DNA of 64,000 nucleotides from Diplodia intermedia (GCA_021495925.1 JAKEKT010000048.1:186001-250000); one strand, 5' to 3'. Positions 43,482 through 55,197 are shown, counted from the stretch's first letter. Numbers and translations: made by a program. Notes: a model not told the origin generated them from the letters alone.

Positions 43482-46466
43482 ATGCGCGCGCCTCCTACGT
43501 CCGGCGCCTCGACGTTCCTGATCCTGCTCGCCGCGGTAAGTTGTTGAAGGGCGATGACGCCGTTGGAGTTCTCACCAAGTCCTCGCTTCACCGTGCACTC
43601 CAGGCCAGCCGCCAGCCCGCGCATTGGCCCGACCTCCCCATTTTCACCACCACCAGCCTCTTGCCATTGCGCGCGCCCAGGGCCTACTGCTGCGCTGGCG
43701 CGCCGAAGCGTCTATTGTCTTCCATCCGCACTAACTCCCGCCCTCTGCCAGGAGCTCCAGCATTCCTTGTGCCTCTTCCCCGGACAAGCCCGTCTGCAAC
43801 CCGACAACGCTCCGCAGCTGCCCTAACGCCCTCCGCCTGACCACACCAGCCGGGCCTTGCGACCTCGCATTCCCAAGGGCCGCTTGCCCTCAGTCGAATT
43901 GACGTCTCCAGCTCGCAGCGTGCAGCTGTCGACCAGCGTGTCGGCCGCAGATCCGCCGCCGCAAGCTCACGAGACCCACGAACGTTACGAACCCTACACG
44001 ACCTCCCTCCAGCAACGCCAGCAGCAGGCTCACCAGTACTATCGCCAACACGAGCCCCTCTCGCGGCCTTCCAGCTCGTCTGGAAGCATCCCCCACACCC
44101 TCCGTCGCACTCCGGAGCTACAGGACCTCAATCGCCAGGCCACCGCCTCTGCGCCCAGAGACACCGCCCAGGAACATTGGGAGTCCGCCCGCGAGGCCGC
44201 CAACTCACGCAGGAACTCTGCCACTGAGGACGACCCCGACGATCCTCACCCTGCGCTCCGCATCTCGCGGCGCACCCAGGCCGCCATCCTGTACGCGCTC
44301 GAGGAAGCTCTCCGCGGCCCCAACCAATTCTCCCCCGATCTTGCCGAAGAAAACGCGCAGATGTCTGACCTTCTCGGCGGCAACGGCCGCGCAGCCAACG
44401 GCGGCGCGCGCTCTGCCGCCGGCCCGGTGCCGGTTCAGCAAGCGCCGACGACTATGCGCACCCCACAGCAGATTATGCGGGCGCGCCATGAACGCGAGAC
44501 AGCACGCAAGCAGGCCGAGGCTGAGGCAGCGAAAGAACGAGAGGAACAGGTACAACGGGCGCAGCAAGAGGAACAGCGTAGGAAAAACGCCGAGAGAAGA
44601 GCTGCCGCTGCTGGCGTTGCTGGCCAGACCCAGGATTATGGAAGAACCGAGCTTGCACCCGGCAGGACTTCTGCCGAGGCTACGTTCCCAAACTACACCA
44701 CCGCCGCTCCCGGTCCTGGTGAACGGCCCCAGGGCGGTGCTGGAGGTCCGGTCATGTCGCCAGGACGTGGTCAGCCGCAAGACCCTGCAGCGGCTGCACG
44801 CTCTCGAGGCCCGGCACTGTCACAAGGACAACCACGTGCCGCTCCTCCACAAACTGCACCGGCCTCGACACCCGCTCGCCCCGCACAGTCGGCTGCGGCA
44901 CACGCGAGGCAGAATTCCAGCTCTGCCTCGCAGGCCCGCCAAGCTGCATCTGCGGGTCCGTCCAGTACCCAAACGCGGGTAGCGGGAGATGGCCAGGCAC
45001 GTGATCCGACAGTCTCTACGTTTCCGCATGCATTCGAGCGCTGGGAACAACTGTCTTCTCACTGGGAGGGCCTCACGTCCTACTGGATCCGCCGTCTCGA
45101 GCAGAACCAAGAGGAGCTTGCTGGTCAGTCGCTTACGCAACAGATGTCGCGTCAGATCACTGATCTTTCCGCGGCGGGCGCCAATCTTTTCCACGCTGTT
45201 GTCGAACTGCAGCGCCTGCGTGCTTCATCCGAGCGTAAATTCCAGCGTTGGTTCTATGAAACCAGGAGTGAGCAGGAGCGCCAGCAGGAGGGACTTGGTG
45301 AGCTGCGGAAGGCTATTGAGGTGGAGCGCGCCGCGCGTGAGGAGGCACTCGAACAACTCCGCGGTGAGAAGCAAAAGAGCATGAAGGCCAACAAGATGGT
45401 TCAGGAGATGCAACGTGAATTGAGCATCTCCAAAGATGAAGCCAGAAGGGCATGGGAAGAGTTGGGCCGTCGTGAGCAGGAGGAGCGCGAGCGCGTAGTT
45501 TCCCTGCGCGAGGGCCAGCCAACCCTTGTCGGCGGCGTTCAGGTCGTGCCCATGATCCCTGGAATGAGTCGACATGGAAGCATCTCCCAGAATGTGGCGC
45601 CAGGCGGTGGCCACGGCCACCAACAGCCTACCAACATAGAAGGCGGCTACAGCTACGAAGATCCGCAGTCCCCTACAGATACCGATCCGTTCACCGAGCC
45701 GTCTCGGCTGCATCGCGAGCCCGATGTACCATCGCTAGCTCAGGGAACTTACCAGCCAGCCCAGCCAAATGTTTCGCAGGGCCCCAGTAGCGCGGCAGCT
45801 AGGGCTGCGATGCCGACCAACATGTCACCGGCGCCACTCCAGCCGCACACGTATACTCCCGGTAGCACTGCGGCTGGCCTGCCCTCGCCAACCGCAGCGC
45901 CGGCAGGCGACTTCTACCAACATGATGGAAGCTTCCTACCTGGCGGACGCACACCAACCAGTGGTGTGATGAGCCCTCCAGGCGGAGAACGGTCTTACGT
46001 GCCTTCCTCAGTCGGAGACACAAGCTCCATTGGAGGCGAAGACGATTGGCTCGTCGACCAAGACGGCAACTACATCCACGACAATCACGGCCGGCGCATC
46101 CCCGCACGGTACCGCGAATCGGGTGCCACTTATGGTCATGGACGCTCGCGTTCCCAGCAGAGTGGCGAGGGCAGCGAAGACGACTATGATGTTCATTCGG
46201 ACATTGCACGCGAACAGGAGCTGGCACAACGTTACGGCATTCCGTCCACTTCAATGGGGTCTCCCAGTGGAACCAGCACTTCTGGGCCCCACGATCCGGG
46301 CTACGGACCGAGTGTAAGTTCTCCGGACTACAGTGGTGCGGGCTATGGCGAGTGGGCTGGTATGCGCCATCATCACCCGACCCGCCTGAGCGATGTCCTG
46401 GAGGAGGATGAAAGGAGCCGGACGAGTGCAAGCCGCGCGAGCCAAGCCAGCCGAGGCATGTGGTAA
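43482..46466 (+). CDS. coiled-coil, low-complexity protein; first exon uncertain
   Basis: The main exon is open from 43827 to the stop at 46464-46466 but has no ATG until deep inside, so a spliced start is needed. A candidate first exon is 43482-43535 (MRAPPTSGASTFLILLAA, then a strong GTAAGT donor). It is frame-compatible with acceptors at ...CCCAAG|43878 (880 aa) or ...GTGCAG|43926. The best-looking acceptor, ACACCAG|43850, is out of frame with it. Recognisable blocks are RISRRTQAAILYALEEALRG (about 130-150), a Gln/Glu/Arg coiled coil, then FERWEQLSSHWEGLTSYWIR, and a second coiled coil (QLRGEKQKSMKANKMVQEMQ). The C-terminal half is disordered, with PTDTDPF and DDWLVDQDGNYIHDNHGRRI blocks, ending RASQASRGMW. 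Function unknown. Confidence 0.7.
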
Positions 46467-47758
46467 ATGAAAGGGACAGATATATGTGTGGTATGAGCAG
46501 GGTATGAAGATTAGCTGGCGATGCGGACGAGCGAAGTCAAACAGCAACCTTCGATTCTTGCCTATACATGTTTCTGCACGACAAGAAAAAAATTCCCCAT
46601 TCAGTGTTTTTGGTTTTTTTTCTTCTTCTCCTTTCAGGCTCTATACCTCTTAAGTCTGTGTAATCACTTCTCTTTATCTCCTATACTTCAATTCGGTGTT
46701 CGTTGTTGCTTGATACCCTCGGACTCCCTAAGGCTAAGGCCGACCGTTTTTCCTTCCGAGTTCGTCATCGGCATCACTAAGCGTTGAGGGGATTTGCTTG
46801 TTCTTTCGTGTTCTCTTTGACTAGTGAAGGGTCATGGTTTCGTTGATTCGCGTTCTGTGTGTTTTGCTTGTCTGTTTTTGGTTATGGTGGCATTGTAGCA
46901 TATTACTTCCCGAGTCCCCCTATCCCGCTGCGAAAAGCTTTGCATGTTGAGGATTTTGCACGTTTTTTTTTTCTCTTCCCCATTCATACGCTCGGCATCT
47001 GCTCATTGTTCTGGAGATGATTTGATGGAATGCACATGGTCAGAAAGGTGGATATGGAAGACGGTAAATGGTTAATGGATGGATAATTCTTCAATTCGTG
47101 CGTTGCCCGTAAGAAAGGAATAGGCCAAGCAAAAAGCTGTGGAGTATCAGCAAAGCATGATACGCACCGTCAATGCCCCTGGAAGTATTGTTGTTTGGCC
47201 GTTTACTTGCCAATGTAACCATGCTTTACTCGGCTCAGGCTGTGGAAGTCAAGAAGTGATTTGTGGAAATGTTATCGTGTTCGTCTATAGGAAAGTCAGG
47301 CAAATGTCCGCACGATGCCTCGGCTTATTCACCCTTTGCAGCAATATCGTATTACTTACGTCTTTTCGCAACGATTGTTTGACGCTGACAGTGGGATACC
47401 AAATGATTTAGATCGTAGTCCTTCGCTCGAACTGAAATTCCTCCGGAACTCTCAGCTTCGGGTAGTGTGTGGAAAGAGACAGCACAACCCGTCACGTAAG
47501 GGGGTTTAAGAGCTGCCATCTTTCCCTAGGGCCGACATCCGACCCAGGCTCAGTCGCTCCAAGAATTACTGCCAGACGAACACAGCGCCCAGTCCCGGCC
47601 GCACGTACTCCTGGACGACTGCAGCAGTAGCGAGAGCGAAGCCTCATCACCGCGTGGGTCATCCCCTCGTTCCGCCTCGCTTATATCCCCAGCGGCATGA
47701 ATACGAGTTGGCAGGTAAGCAACAGGCTAAAAAACGCATCGAGCAGGTGCATCAAAAG
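46467..47758. other. 3' flank and gene-poor stretch leading into the tandem array
   Basis: T-rich tracts at about 46585-46640 and 46968-46975 suit a 3' UTR/terminator region. From 47508 to 47758 one plus frame is open without an ATG (...PSPGRTYSWTTAAVARAK... to KKRIEQVHQK) and runs into the array in the frame used by the spliced model described under findings. Whether it is an exon is unknown. Confidence 0.3.
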
Positions 47759-48386
47759 GTAATTTCCCAAACTTTCGAATGCGACGTCCGACGTTGATAC
47801 CTTCACGATGCAGAAAAGAGAGCCGTACGTCGTGCTCAACGGCACCGACAGAGGTGTTACAAAGGGTAAGTTCCAGACTTTCGAATGCGACGTGTGATAT
47901 TGATACCTTCGTCTTGCTTAAATGAATAGCTCAAGGCGTCAAAAGGGTAAGTTCCAGACTTTCGAATGCGACGTCCGACGTTGATACCTTCACAATGCAG
48001 AATAGAGAGCCGTACGCCGTGCTCAACGGCACCGACAGAGGTGTTAGAAAGGGCAATTTCCAGACTTTCGAATGCGACGTCTGATATTAGTACCTTCGTC
48101 TTGCTTAAATGCATAGCTCAAGGCGTCAAAGGGGTAATTTCCAGACATTCGAATGCGACGTCTGATATTGATACCTTCGTCTTGCTCCATTGCATAGCTC
48201 AAGGCGTCAAAAGGGTAATTTCCCAGACTTTCAGCTGCGACGTCCAATGTTGGTATGTACCAATATGACGACCGTCCCGCAACGCTCCAGCATCGACCGG
48301 GGCGTCAAAGGGTAATTTCCCAGACTTTCAGACACGACGTCCGAAGTTGGTACGTACGATGCGTACCGAACTGGGCGACAATGCAG
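47759..48386 (+). repeat. compound tandem array with splice-site-like unit borders
   Basis: Seven tandem copies of a core beginning GGTAAKTTCCCAGACTTTCG and continuing AATGCGACGTC start at 47759, 47866, 47947, 48053, 48134, 48215 and 48312. Spacings are 107, 81, 106, 81, 81 and 97 bp, so two main unit types alternate. Every unit starts with GT (GC in the fourth), and within it an AG (ATGCAG, AATAG, CATAG or TCCAG) lies 54-76 bp downstream. The remaining pieces are 52, 17, 52, 17, 17 and 21 bp. The 81-bp units are 27 codons, which explains open frames on both strands. It may be a minisatellite or an array of intron-like elements. Confidence 0.75.
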
Positions 48387-48410
48387 AGAAACCCCGTGCC
48401 ATCGTGCTTA

Positions 48411-49328
48411 AGCATACCGCCGATGCCACATTGGTGTCACTGCGCCCTTCAGCTCGAGCCTGAGCGTACCATGCAGCGACTTGCGACGTCTGAAGTTGAG
48501 CAGCAGAGTGGAAATTAATGCGAACCGGCCTGTGAGCTGGAAAGGAACCGAAGAGTAGACGAAAGGTAACGAGAAGCCCGTTGTCCGAGCGGCGGGTTCT
48601 AGGGCCCACGATCGAGAGAGGGAAAAGGAGAAAACAACACCAGAAGTCTCGGAGAACGGGTGAAACCGAAAAAGGAAAAACAGGAGAAAAACCAGACAGA
48701 GCTTCTAGCGCTCTCGCGTTGGTTGGGACCGAAATGTTTCAGCCTCTTTTCGTGCCAAACTGTTTGGCTAGCTTGGCGCCCAGGCATTCGGTCCCAAAGT
48801 TGCAACCATGTTTCATTTCGAGCAGGTTCCGAGCGGGTTATGGGTCCGGGGGATCGGGGCTGAAGCCGTGTGTTTCATCGCCAGTTTTTGGCTTATCGTA
48901 GTGATCTCGTGGAGATGTTGAGTGGTATAGGGGTTCTGAGACCTGGAGAAGCTTGCCTGCTGCAGATGCGCCACTGAGACTGGTCGTTGGGGTTATACTC
49001 CAAAACCGTGACATCAAGACAGGTCGACAGTAAAATGTTATCGGATGACAGAACGATTGTCAATTCGTGTTTTGACTCCCGGCCAAGGATGTCAAGAATG
49101 CTATGAGGTTCTAATGACGACAAGATGGACAACTATTCCCATCGAATTAAGAGAAGAATGTGGGACGCCTTTCGGATGCACCAACACAACAAAAACCAAA
49201 TGCGAAACGCCAAGCCATGCTTCGTGAAATCATGCGAACCTCGTGTACAAGTCGAATAGAGGTCAACGTGCGCGCGCCTGCGCCTGCGCCCTCGATCGCC
49301 ATGTCGTCATGAAAACATGCCCCAAAAC
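48411..49328. other. intergenic between the array and the MFS gene
   Basis: Nothing supported. Purine-rich at 48540-48690. The right end is the 3' flank of the MFS gene. Confidence 0.4.
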
Positions 49329-51864
49329 TCAAAACTTCTCCATCATGTTTTTCCGGACCGTCCACATGCGGGCTCTCTTCCCGTAAATGTACATGGGAAT
49401 GGTGAAAAATAGGAAGGCGAGCTGAATGCCGCCAACAGCGAGGAAAACGTCCTTGGCACCGTCGGCTTCAAGCCAACGAGTGAAGAATAGGGAGAAGACG
49501 AAGCCGTGGAACACGTCTAGATAGCATTGTAAGTAATGATGTAAGACGGATTGGTGTTTAAGGATACTTACTCTTCGAAAAATTGAGTGTGACTAGGGCT
49601 TCACCTGCGTACTGGCGATACGAATCGACGCAGAAAGTGATAGAAGTTGTGCTGCCGAGCGAGCAACCGAAACTGATGATACCGAAAAATACAGTGGGCA
49701 CTTTTACAATGTTAGCGCGGCTTCAACATCGCATAGTCAGTGTCCAACTTACCGATCCAAGCATCCTTTTCCTCAGCACTCCACCCAAAGCCCATCAGAC
49801 CTATCACAGTGCAAATGGTCATTGGGATTGCCATCACCAGGCGGAACTCCGGCTCGTAAACACCATCGTTGCGTCTTGACATCCATCGCACTATAACATC
49901 GCTAACCTTGCCAGCAACCGCTGTGCCCAGCACGCCGCCGATAAACGGACTGATGTAAATCAGTCCAGTTTGCAGAGCGGTGAAGTTGTAGGACTCGCTG
50001 TTACGATAGATGTGAGCGACCGACTCAGACAAGACAATCAGCCAACCAATGGAAAGAGAATAGACGACAGTGCTCCAGAGTACGGCAGGGTATGCGAAGA
50101 GTATAAAGGGCCGAGCCATGACGCGGAGCCACTTGTCGCGGGACAAGCGGCCTGAGTAAGGGGCAAGGGTTTGGAGATATGTCTTCTTTGGACCCTGGCG
50201 GAAACGATCGGTATAGTGGCACACTGGCGGGTGTGGTGTCGATGTTCCAGATGCAGCCTCGAGATCAGGACCAAAATGCCCAATCGAAGGCTTCGCCGAA
50301 ATGGGTGGTGACATGTGAGGACTGTGCGGAGCCGACAGCGCGGGAGACTTCAGGGCGGAGCGAACGGGCTGGGTAGGTTGCTTTTCATTCACATTGGCTT
50401 CGAGCTGCTTCTCAGCATCTGCGCCGAAGTAATCTTCGCCATGGTCTTCTGCCTTCGATTCAGGCTCTTCCTGGGCTTCCGCGGGCGGTGCAGGGATCAC
50501 CTGGATCTCAGGAGCGTCTTGTGGAGCGTCTTGTTCGGCGTCTCCGGTTTTGGATTCCGCCTTCTCTGCGTCGGCGAAACCGACGTGAGCATTGGGGTTG
50601 TGTCGCTTCCTTGGCCCCATGGAGCCCGGGGTTTCCGGGAGGTGGAGTTTCAGATTCTCGGGCTCGTTGAGCTTCTCGATAACGCCATGCAAGTCTGGGT
50701 GAGATGATCTCGTGGACTTCGCATGGTGGTGGAATAAGTCACCGAGATGCCTAGTTGAGCGACCGGCTGGCGAAGCGGCTCTGGACTTGCGGTGCCTGCG
50801 GCGAGGGCGAGGCGTTCTATCCCAGAAGGTTTCGGGCACGAAGAAGAATAACAAAACGCCACTGAAACCGACAATTATTGCGACGATCCTGGGACAGAGT
50901 TAGTCAATAGCATTAGCGTGAATGGTTAGCTCGAATATTACCAGAAAACCCATCTCCAACCGAGGGATTGAATGATGGCAGCGCTGACCAGGGGGACCAA
51001 GTTCTTGCCGCTCAAAAGCAGCAACGTGTAAACACCCAAACGGTAGGCGCGCTCATGCAGGAAGAAGATCTCGGCGATTGTCGCAGAGGGGAGACATTCC
51101 ACTGGAGAGACGGCAACACCCTGGACGATGCGAGCTATCAAAAGCGAGACATAGTTGGGCGACAAAGCACACCAAACTGAACTCAAGATAAATAGAACGA
51201 CACCGAAGAGGTAGACAGGCCGTTTGCCGTACAGAATGGCGGTTGGAGAGGCGACGACACTGCCAAGACCCAAACCCAACATGTAGAGACCGGTTGTGAG
51301 GGCGACACTGGCGGTCGAGACGTCGTAGCTTTCGGCAACGTTGTTGAAGCCAGCAGCCAAGATGGGGGTCATGCCACCGCCCAGCAAACAGAAGAAACCA
51401 AGCGACAGCAGCGCAGCGTCGCGGCGCGCAGGGCGCCAGTTGAGAGGATCGTTGTGGGACTCATCTGGCTGGGGATCCAAGATTATCTGGCCGTCTGGAG
51501 TGCGCTTTTTCTCCGTGCGAGCAGAGGCGGCACTTCGAACAGAGGGAGGAGGGTAGATCGAAGGCAGAGAGGAGGATGAGGTCCTGGCGGGAGCGTTTCG
51601 GAGGCCCAGCGGTTCGTTGCGCTCCTGAACTTTGGACAGCAAGAGAACAGAGCCTGGGCGAACAAGTCAGCGCGAAGTTCAAGCTCGGATGGCGGGGATG
51701 GACTGACCTGGGACCTCGTCTGTTTCCGTATCGTTCAGAATACCCAAGCTCCACTTCGCGGGCTTCTGCTTCTCATCGTCGTTTTCGGAGGACGACACCT
51801 GGGCAGACGGGTCCTCGGCGGAGGGTTCCTGACGCGCGCGGCGCGCAGGGAGCCAGCGAACCAT
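49329..51864 (-). CDS. MFS transporter (DHA1-type) with a very long central loop
   Basis: Exons on the minus strand are 51864-51708, 51653-50942, 50888-49753, 49700-49572 and 49516-49329, giving 773 aa. The first intron uses a GTCAGT donor; the others are standard. The cytosolic N-terminus carries the fungal DHA1-like motif DESHNDPLNWRPARRDAAL before TM1. The first six helices follow (FFCLLGGGMTPILAAGF, LYMLGLGLGSVVASP with YGKRPVYLFG, and so on). After VPETFWDR, about residues 315-550 form a charged, Ser/Pro-rich cytosolic loop, far longer than the usual 40-80 residues. TM7-12 follow, starting near RPFILFAYPAVLWSTVVYSL and including SKVSDVIVRW-type loops and VFHGFVFSLFFTRW. The substrate cannot be inferred; drug, siderophore or polyamine export are options. 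Confidence 0.88.
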
Positions 51865-53561
51865 GGCGGCAACGGGGGAGACGGGCGGAAAGGCTGCAGC
51901 AGGAGGAGGGTTGCCTGAGACTGGTGGTTTATAAGGAAGCGAGGATACCGAACCACGGAACAAGGTGCGGTGGGGCTCGACGCAGGGACCAGATAGCTCT
52001 CACAGCGGAGCACCAGGCCAGCAGCGCGATCTCTGGGACTGGCGAGGCGGCGAGGCGGCTGCTTCTCGAGGCTCGGGCGCGGGCATTGCACGGGGCGGCC
52101 ATGCGGGCTTCTTGTACGAGGTGTCGGGGCGGTGATTGTTGCGCAAGGTCAGGAAGACCCCTGTCTTCCCCGGGTTTGGTCGTGGAGAACGGCCTCTGGG
52201 CGTGAGACAGGGTGACGTCGTGCGGCGGCGAAGGATGCAGAGATGCCCCGTTGATGGCGCCGGGGTCACACCGGCCACTCGACGCGACCGCAACACCACG
52301 CCTGCTGCCTCTCCAGCTGCCAGCCGCCTGCTGCCCGGCGGCGGGCTGGCAGCTCCAGGCAGCGCCAGCCAGTCGGAGCCTGCCGCGGCGGGCGGCTCGC
52401 GCGTCGCGGTCTGCTGGTGCGCGGGACGGGCATCACGAGAAGCTTCGCTGCGGGTGTTTCTTTTTGGGTCAGTCGCGACAGCCGCATGCGCCGCCACACC
52501 GCCTGCAGCAGCCTACCGTCGATCGCAGACCCTGGCTGGCGCGTGAACAGTCCTCCACGCCTCTACCAGGTAATATTGCATCTGACTGCACGCAAACCAA
52601 ACACCTCGCGCGACGGCTGCCCCACCGATAAGCCAGCCGCCGCCAGCGCCCGGCTCACCCGCGGGCCCCGTCGCATCGTCGCCTCATCGCACGCAGACCG
52701 CCAAATGGCTCTCTCGCAGATCGTCCCGATACGGCTCGTCTGCTGACCCAACGTCACCCAGCGCTGCCCTGTCTGGTTCGCACTTCACATGCCTGTCGGC
52801 GCCCAATGGCGACCCGGTGCGGTGAGCGAGGCATGAGTTGGTGTGCTTCGATCTGCCATCGCGTGGTCGAGTTCCACTACTTGATATGCATCCTGCCTGC
52901 CACGACCCAATCTTCTGGAACCGCCTCAAAGCTGGGCGCGCCTGCACTTGTGCACTTGCCGGCAACTACCGGTCGCCAAGCTTCCATGGCGGACGAGCTG
53001 GTCGCACGCCATGCCAATCCATACGCCCGCAAGCAAGAGCAGTAAGGGCGTTCGGTGACTAATGGACGAGATAAACGCCGACTGGACGACCGAGAAAACG
53101 GCCTGTCTCTCTTCGATGTGGGCCGCGACGATCGAGTTGCCGCATTTGTGGCCCTATTGTGGGAAACTGTTACGGTGGACCCCAAAGCAAGAACACGTCT
53201 GTCGCCACGGCCAATCACTGGTACCCACCGCAACACGGGGCTAGCCTTTATGTTCTAGTTGCACAATGAGCGGTGATGGCACAGCTAACCCAATGCAGAA
53301 TGTCAAACGATTGCGATATTATTCCACTCGCGACCGCAGCTTAAAAAGAGGGAGGCGTCCATTCTGCTGCCAAAGTTGATCCCATTTGAAGAAAGTTAGG
53401 CTCAACCACCCCCACTTTGCAAGACCCATTCTCCACAGGCTGCTGCTGCGCATATCGGGATTACCCCTTGTCAACTGCCTTCCAATACGCGCCCGGCATC
53501 CTTGGGGCCTGAAAAGAATGTTTGCATGTGCTCGGTAATACCGACAGAGCCAAGACTAAGC
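51865..53561. other. intergenic, MFS promoter side
   Basis: About 1.7 kb without a supported gene. GC-rich to about 52700, with multiple overlapping open frames that share no features of real genes. Confidence 0.4.
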
Positions 53562-54175
53562 TTACGCAGGTGCCAAGTTCCTCAAGGCAACAGGGGTGCT
53601 GACGCCATCGTCGATGCTGTCCGAGTTCCACTTCAGAAGGTAAGTCTGGTTCAGGCTATCCATCGGGGTGGCGTAGAACAAGGACTCCATGCCCTTGCTG
53701 CCACTTTGGAACAAAGTCCTTCCGTACAACATGAAGCCGCTGTTGACGTATCCGCTAGCTGAGGAGACTATCTTCGCCGCATCGTAGGCCCCGGAGTAAG
53801 TGTCGATGTACAGGCTCTTGCTATCAGCCCACGTCTTCTCCGTAGGCGTTACCATCACGACACCGGAACTGATCGCAACTAAGGGAATGCTCAGTTCTCT
53901 GTAACTGCTGATTTATTGGGTACTGACTGGTGACATTGGAAGCAACGGACGCGTTTGAAGGAGCACTGCCGATATATGCAAGACCTGTATGCCCCTGTTA
54001 GTTGAGAGTGGTTGTGGGGTTTGAAGAGCGACGAGCCGTCTGCATAAATGAACGGAAGGCCTCCGATGTTCAAGCCGTAGCCGTACAGGCTGTTGGTCTC
54101 GGTGTCAGCCCGCGAGACATGACTCGATGCTGCCGCAAGCGACGAAAGACTGATGCCAATAATACTGATTTTCAT
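53562..54175 (-). CDS. small secreted protein with a GC-AG intron
   Basis: Exons on the minus strand are 54175-54037, 53984-53928 and 53878-53562, giving 170 aa. A signal peptide covers about residues 1-19 (MKISIIGISLSSLAAASSH). The mature part reads YGYGLNIGGLPFIYADG, then LAYIGSAPSNASVASNVT, then VVMVTPTEKTWADSKSLYID and SGFMLYGRTLFQSGSKGMES, ending TPVALRNLAPA. It has no Cys-rich pattern. Exons 1 and 2 join in frame only if the 52-bp intron begins with GC (G|GCTCGT) instead of GT; branch CTAAC and acceptor ATACAG are normal. The second intron (49 bp) starts GTCAGT. It resembles small secreted fungal proteins of unknown role. Unspliced, the gene would stop early. Confidence 0.7.
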
Positions 54176-55197
54176 GGTAAATGAGTGATACAGTTGGAAA
54201 GAGACGGGAAGGGAAGGGAGAGAACGGCGACCTAGCAGCCATACAGCGCTCCACACTTACAGATATAGGCGGAACACGCAAAGTCCAAAGTGAAGACGAC
54301 AGGGAAATGAACAGCGGCATCGCTTATCGGAGATCCGAAGATCCTCCACATTGCGTGGCCATGGGGCTAAAATTGGAAGCTAATCTGCCTAGGCCACAAG
54401 CTACAAACGCCTCGCAAACTTCATCTTCATCAGAGCAGCCTAGCGAAACAGCCGACCAGGCACCACTGACGCGGCCTTCGAGACATTCTGTCAACCGAAC
54501 GGCTAGACAAAGTCGACAAAGCGCGAATACGACGCTGTTACTGAGCTTTTACGGCATAGTCCGTCTCTCCCTACTACCTGATGTTTGTTCAGAATATATG
54601 TTGGAACCCTGCCTTTTCTCCAGAATATCAGTCAACAGCAAGCCTTCAGTCTCCGAGGGAGGAATATACCACCTGGTAAGGCTGAATGGAGTTTTCAAGC
54701 CACCATATCCATCTCCACCTTCGTGATCTGCCGGCCGAGATGGCTTTTCCCCCCGCAGAAGCGAAAGCCGCGCGTCCCGTCCCGGCTTTCCATTTGCGTA
54801 AAAGAAAGCAACAATGTCCATGTCTGGTAAGCGCAACTGCACGGTGAAGGGGCGGAATCATCCGAGATCGTGTTCTGAAGCTGCCGTCTCCATCCACATG
54901 ATTTGAGTTCGTACCGGCGGTGCAAACGATGGATCCATTACCATTCTCGCGAGTGTGGCTCGGGCTATGGTGACGCTTGTGACGCTTGGCTCAGGATCGA
55001 GCCCACGTCAGCTGCGGAACTGGCAGCCCCTGGCGCACTGGATCTGAAGAGAGCGGACTTTAAATGCCTAGGGATGTTAGAACAGACTCTGGGATCCATT
55101 CAAACATCTTGTTCAATCACTCCTTTACGAGACTTGGTCTCCAGACATTCATTTTGTAAATTTTACTTTTCATTAATTCTCAACATTCATTTTCGTC
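54176..55197. other. divergent intergenic region
   Basis: About 1 kb between the small secreted protein (-) and the multicopper oxidase (+), presumably both promoters. A 181-codon open frame at 54181-54726 has no recognisable domain and overlaps the promoter region; not called. Confidence 0.4.

Noticed and set aside
42412..43624. Several 140-240-codon frames on both strands between spt16 and the coiled-coil gene
   Set aside because: The region is so GC-rich that stops are rare in all frames; none shows a recognisable protein.
47814..48052. Dikaritin-type RiPP precursor in the tandem array
   Set aside because: Lys-Arg sites and repeated Tyr-containing segments are reminiscent, but I see no signal peptide, no UstYa/DUF3328 partner and no certainty that the exons exist; kept only as a minor alternative.
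54181..54726. 181-codon frame between the small secreted protein and the oxidase
   Set aside because: Begins in the promoter region, no features; random open frame.
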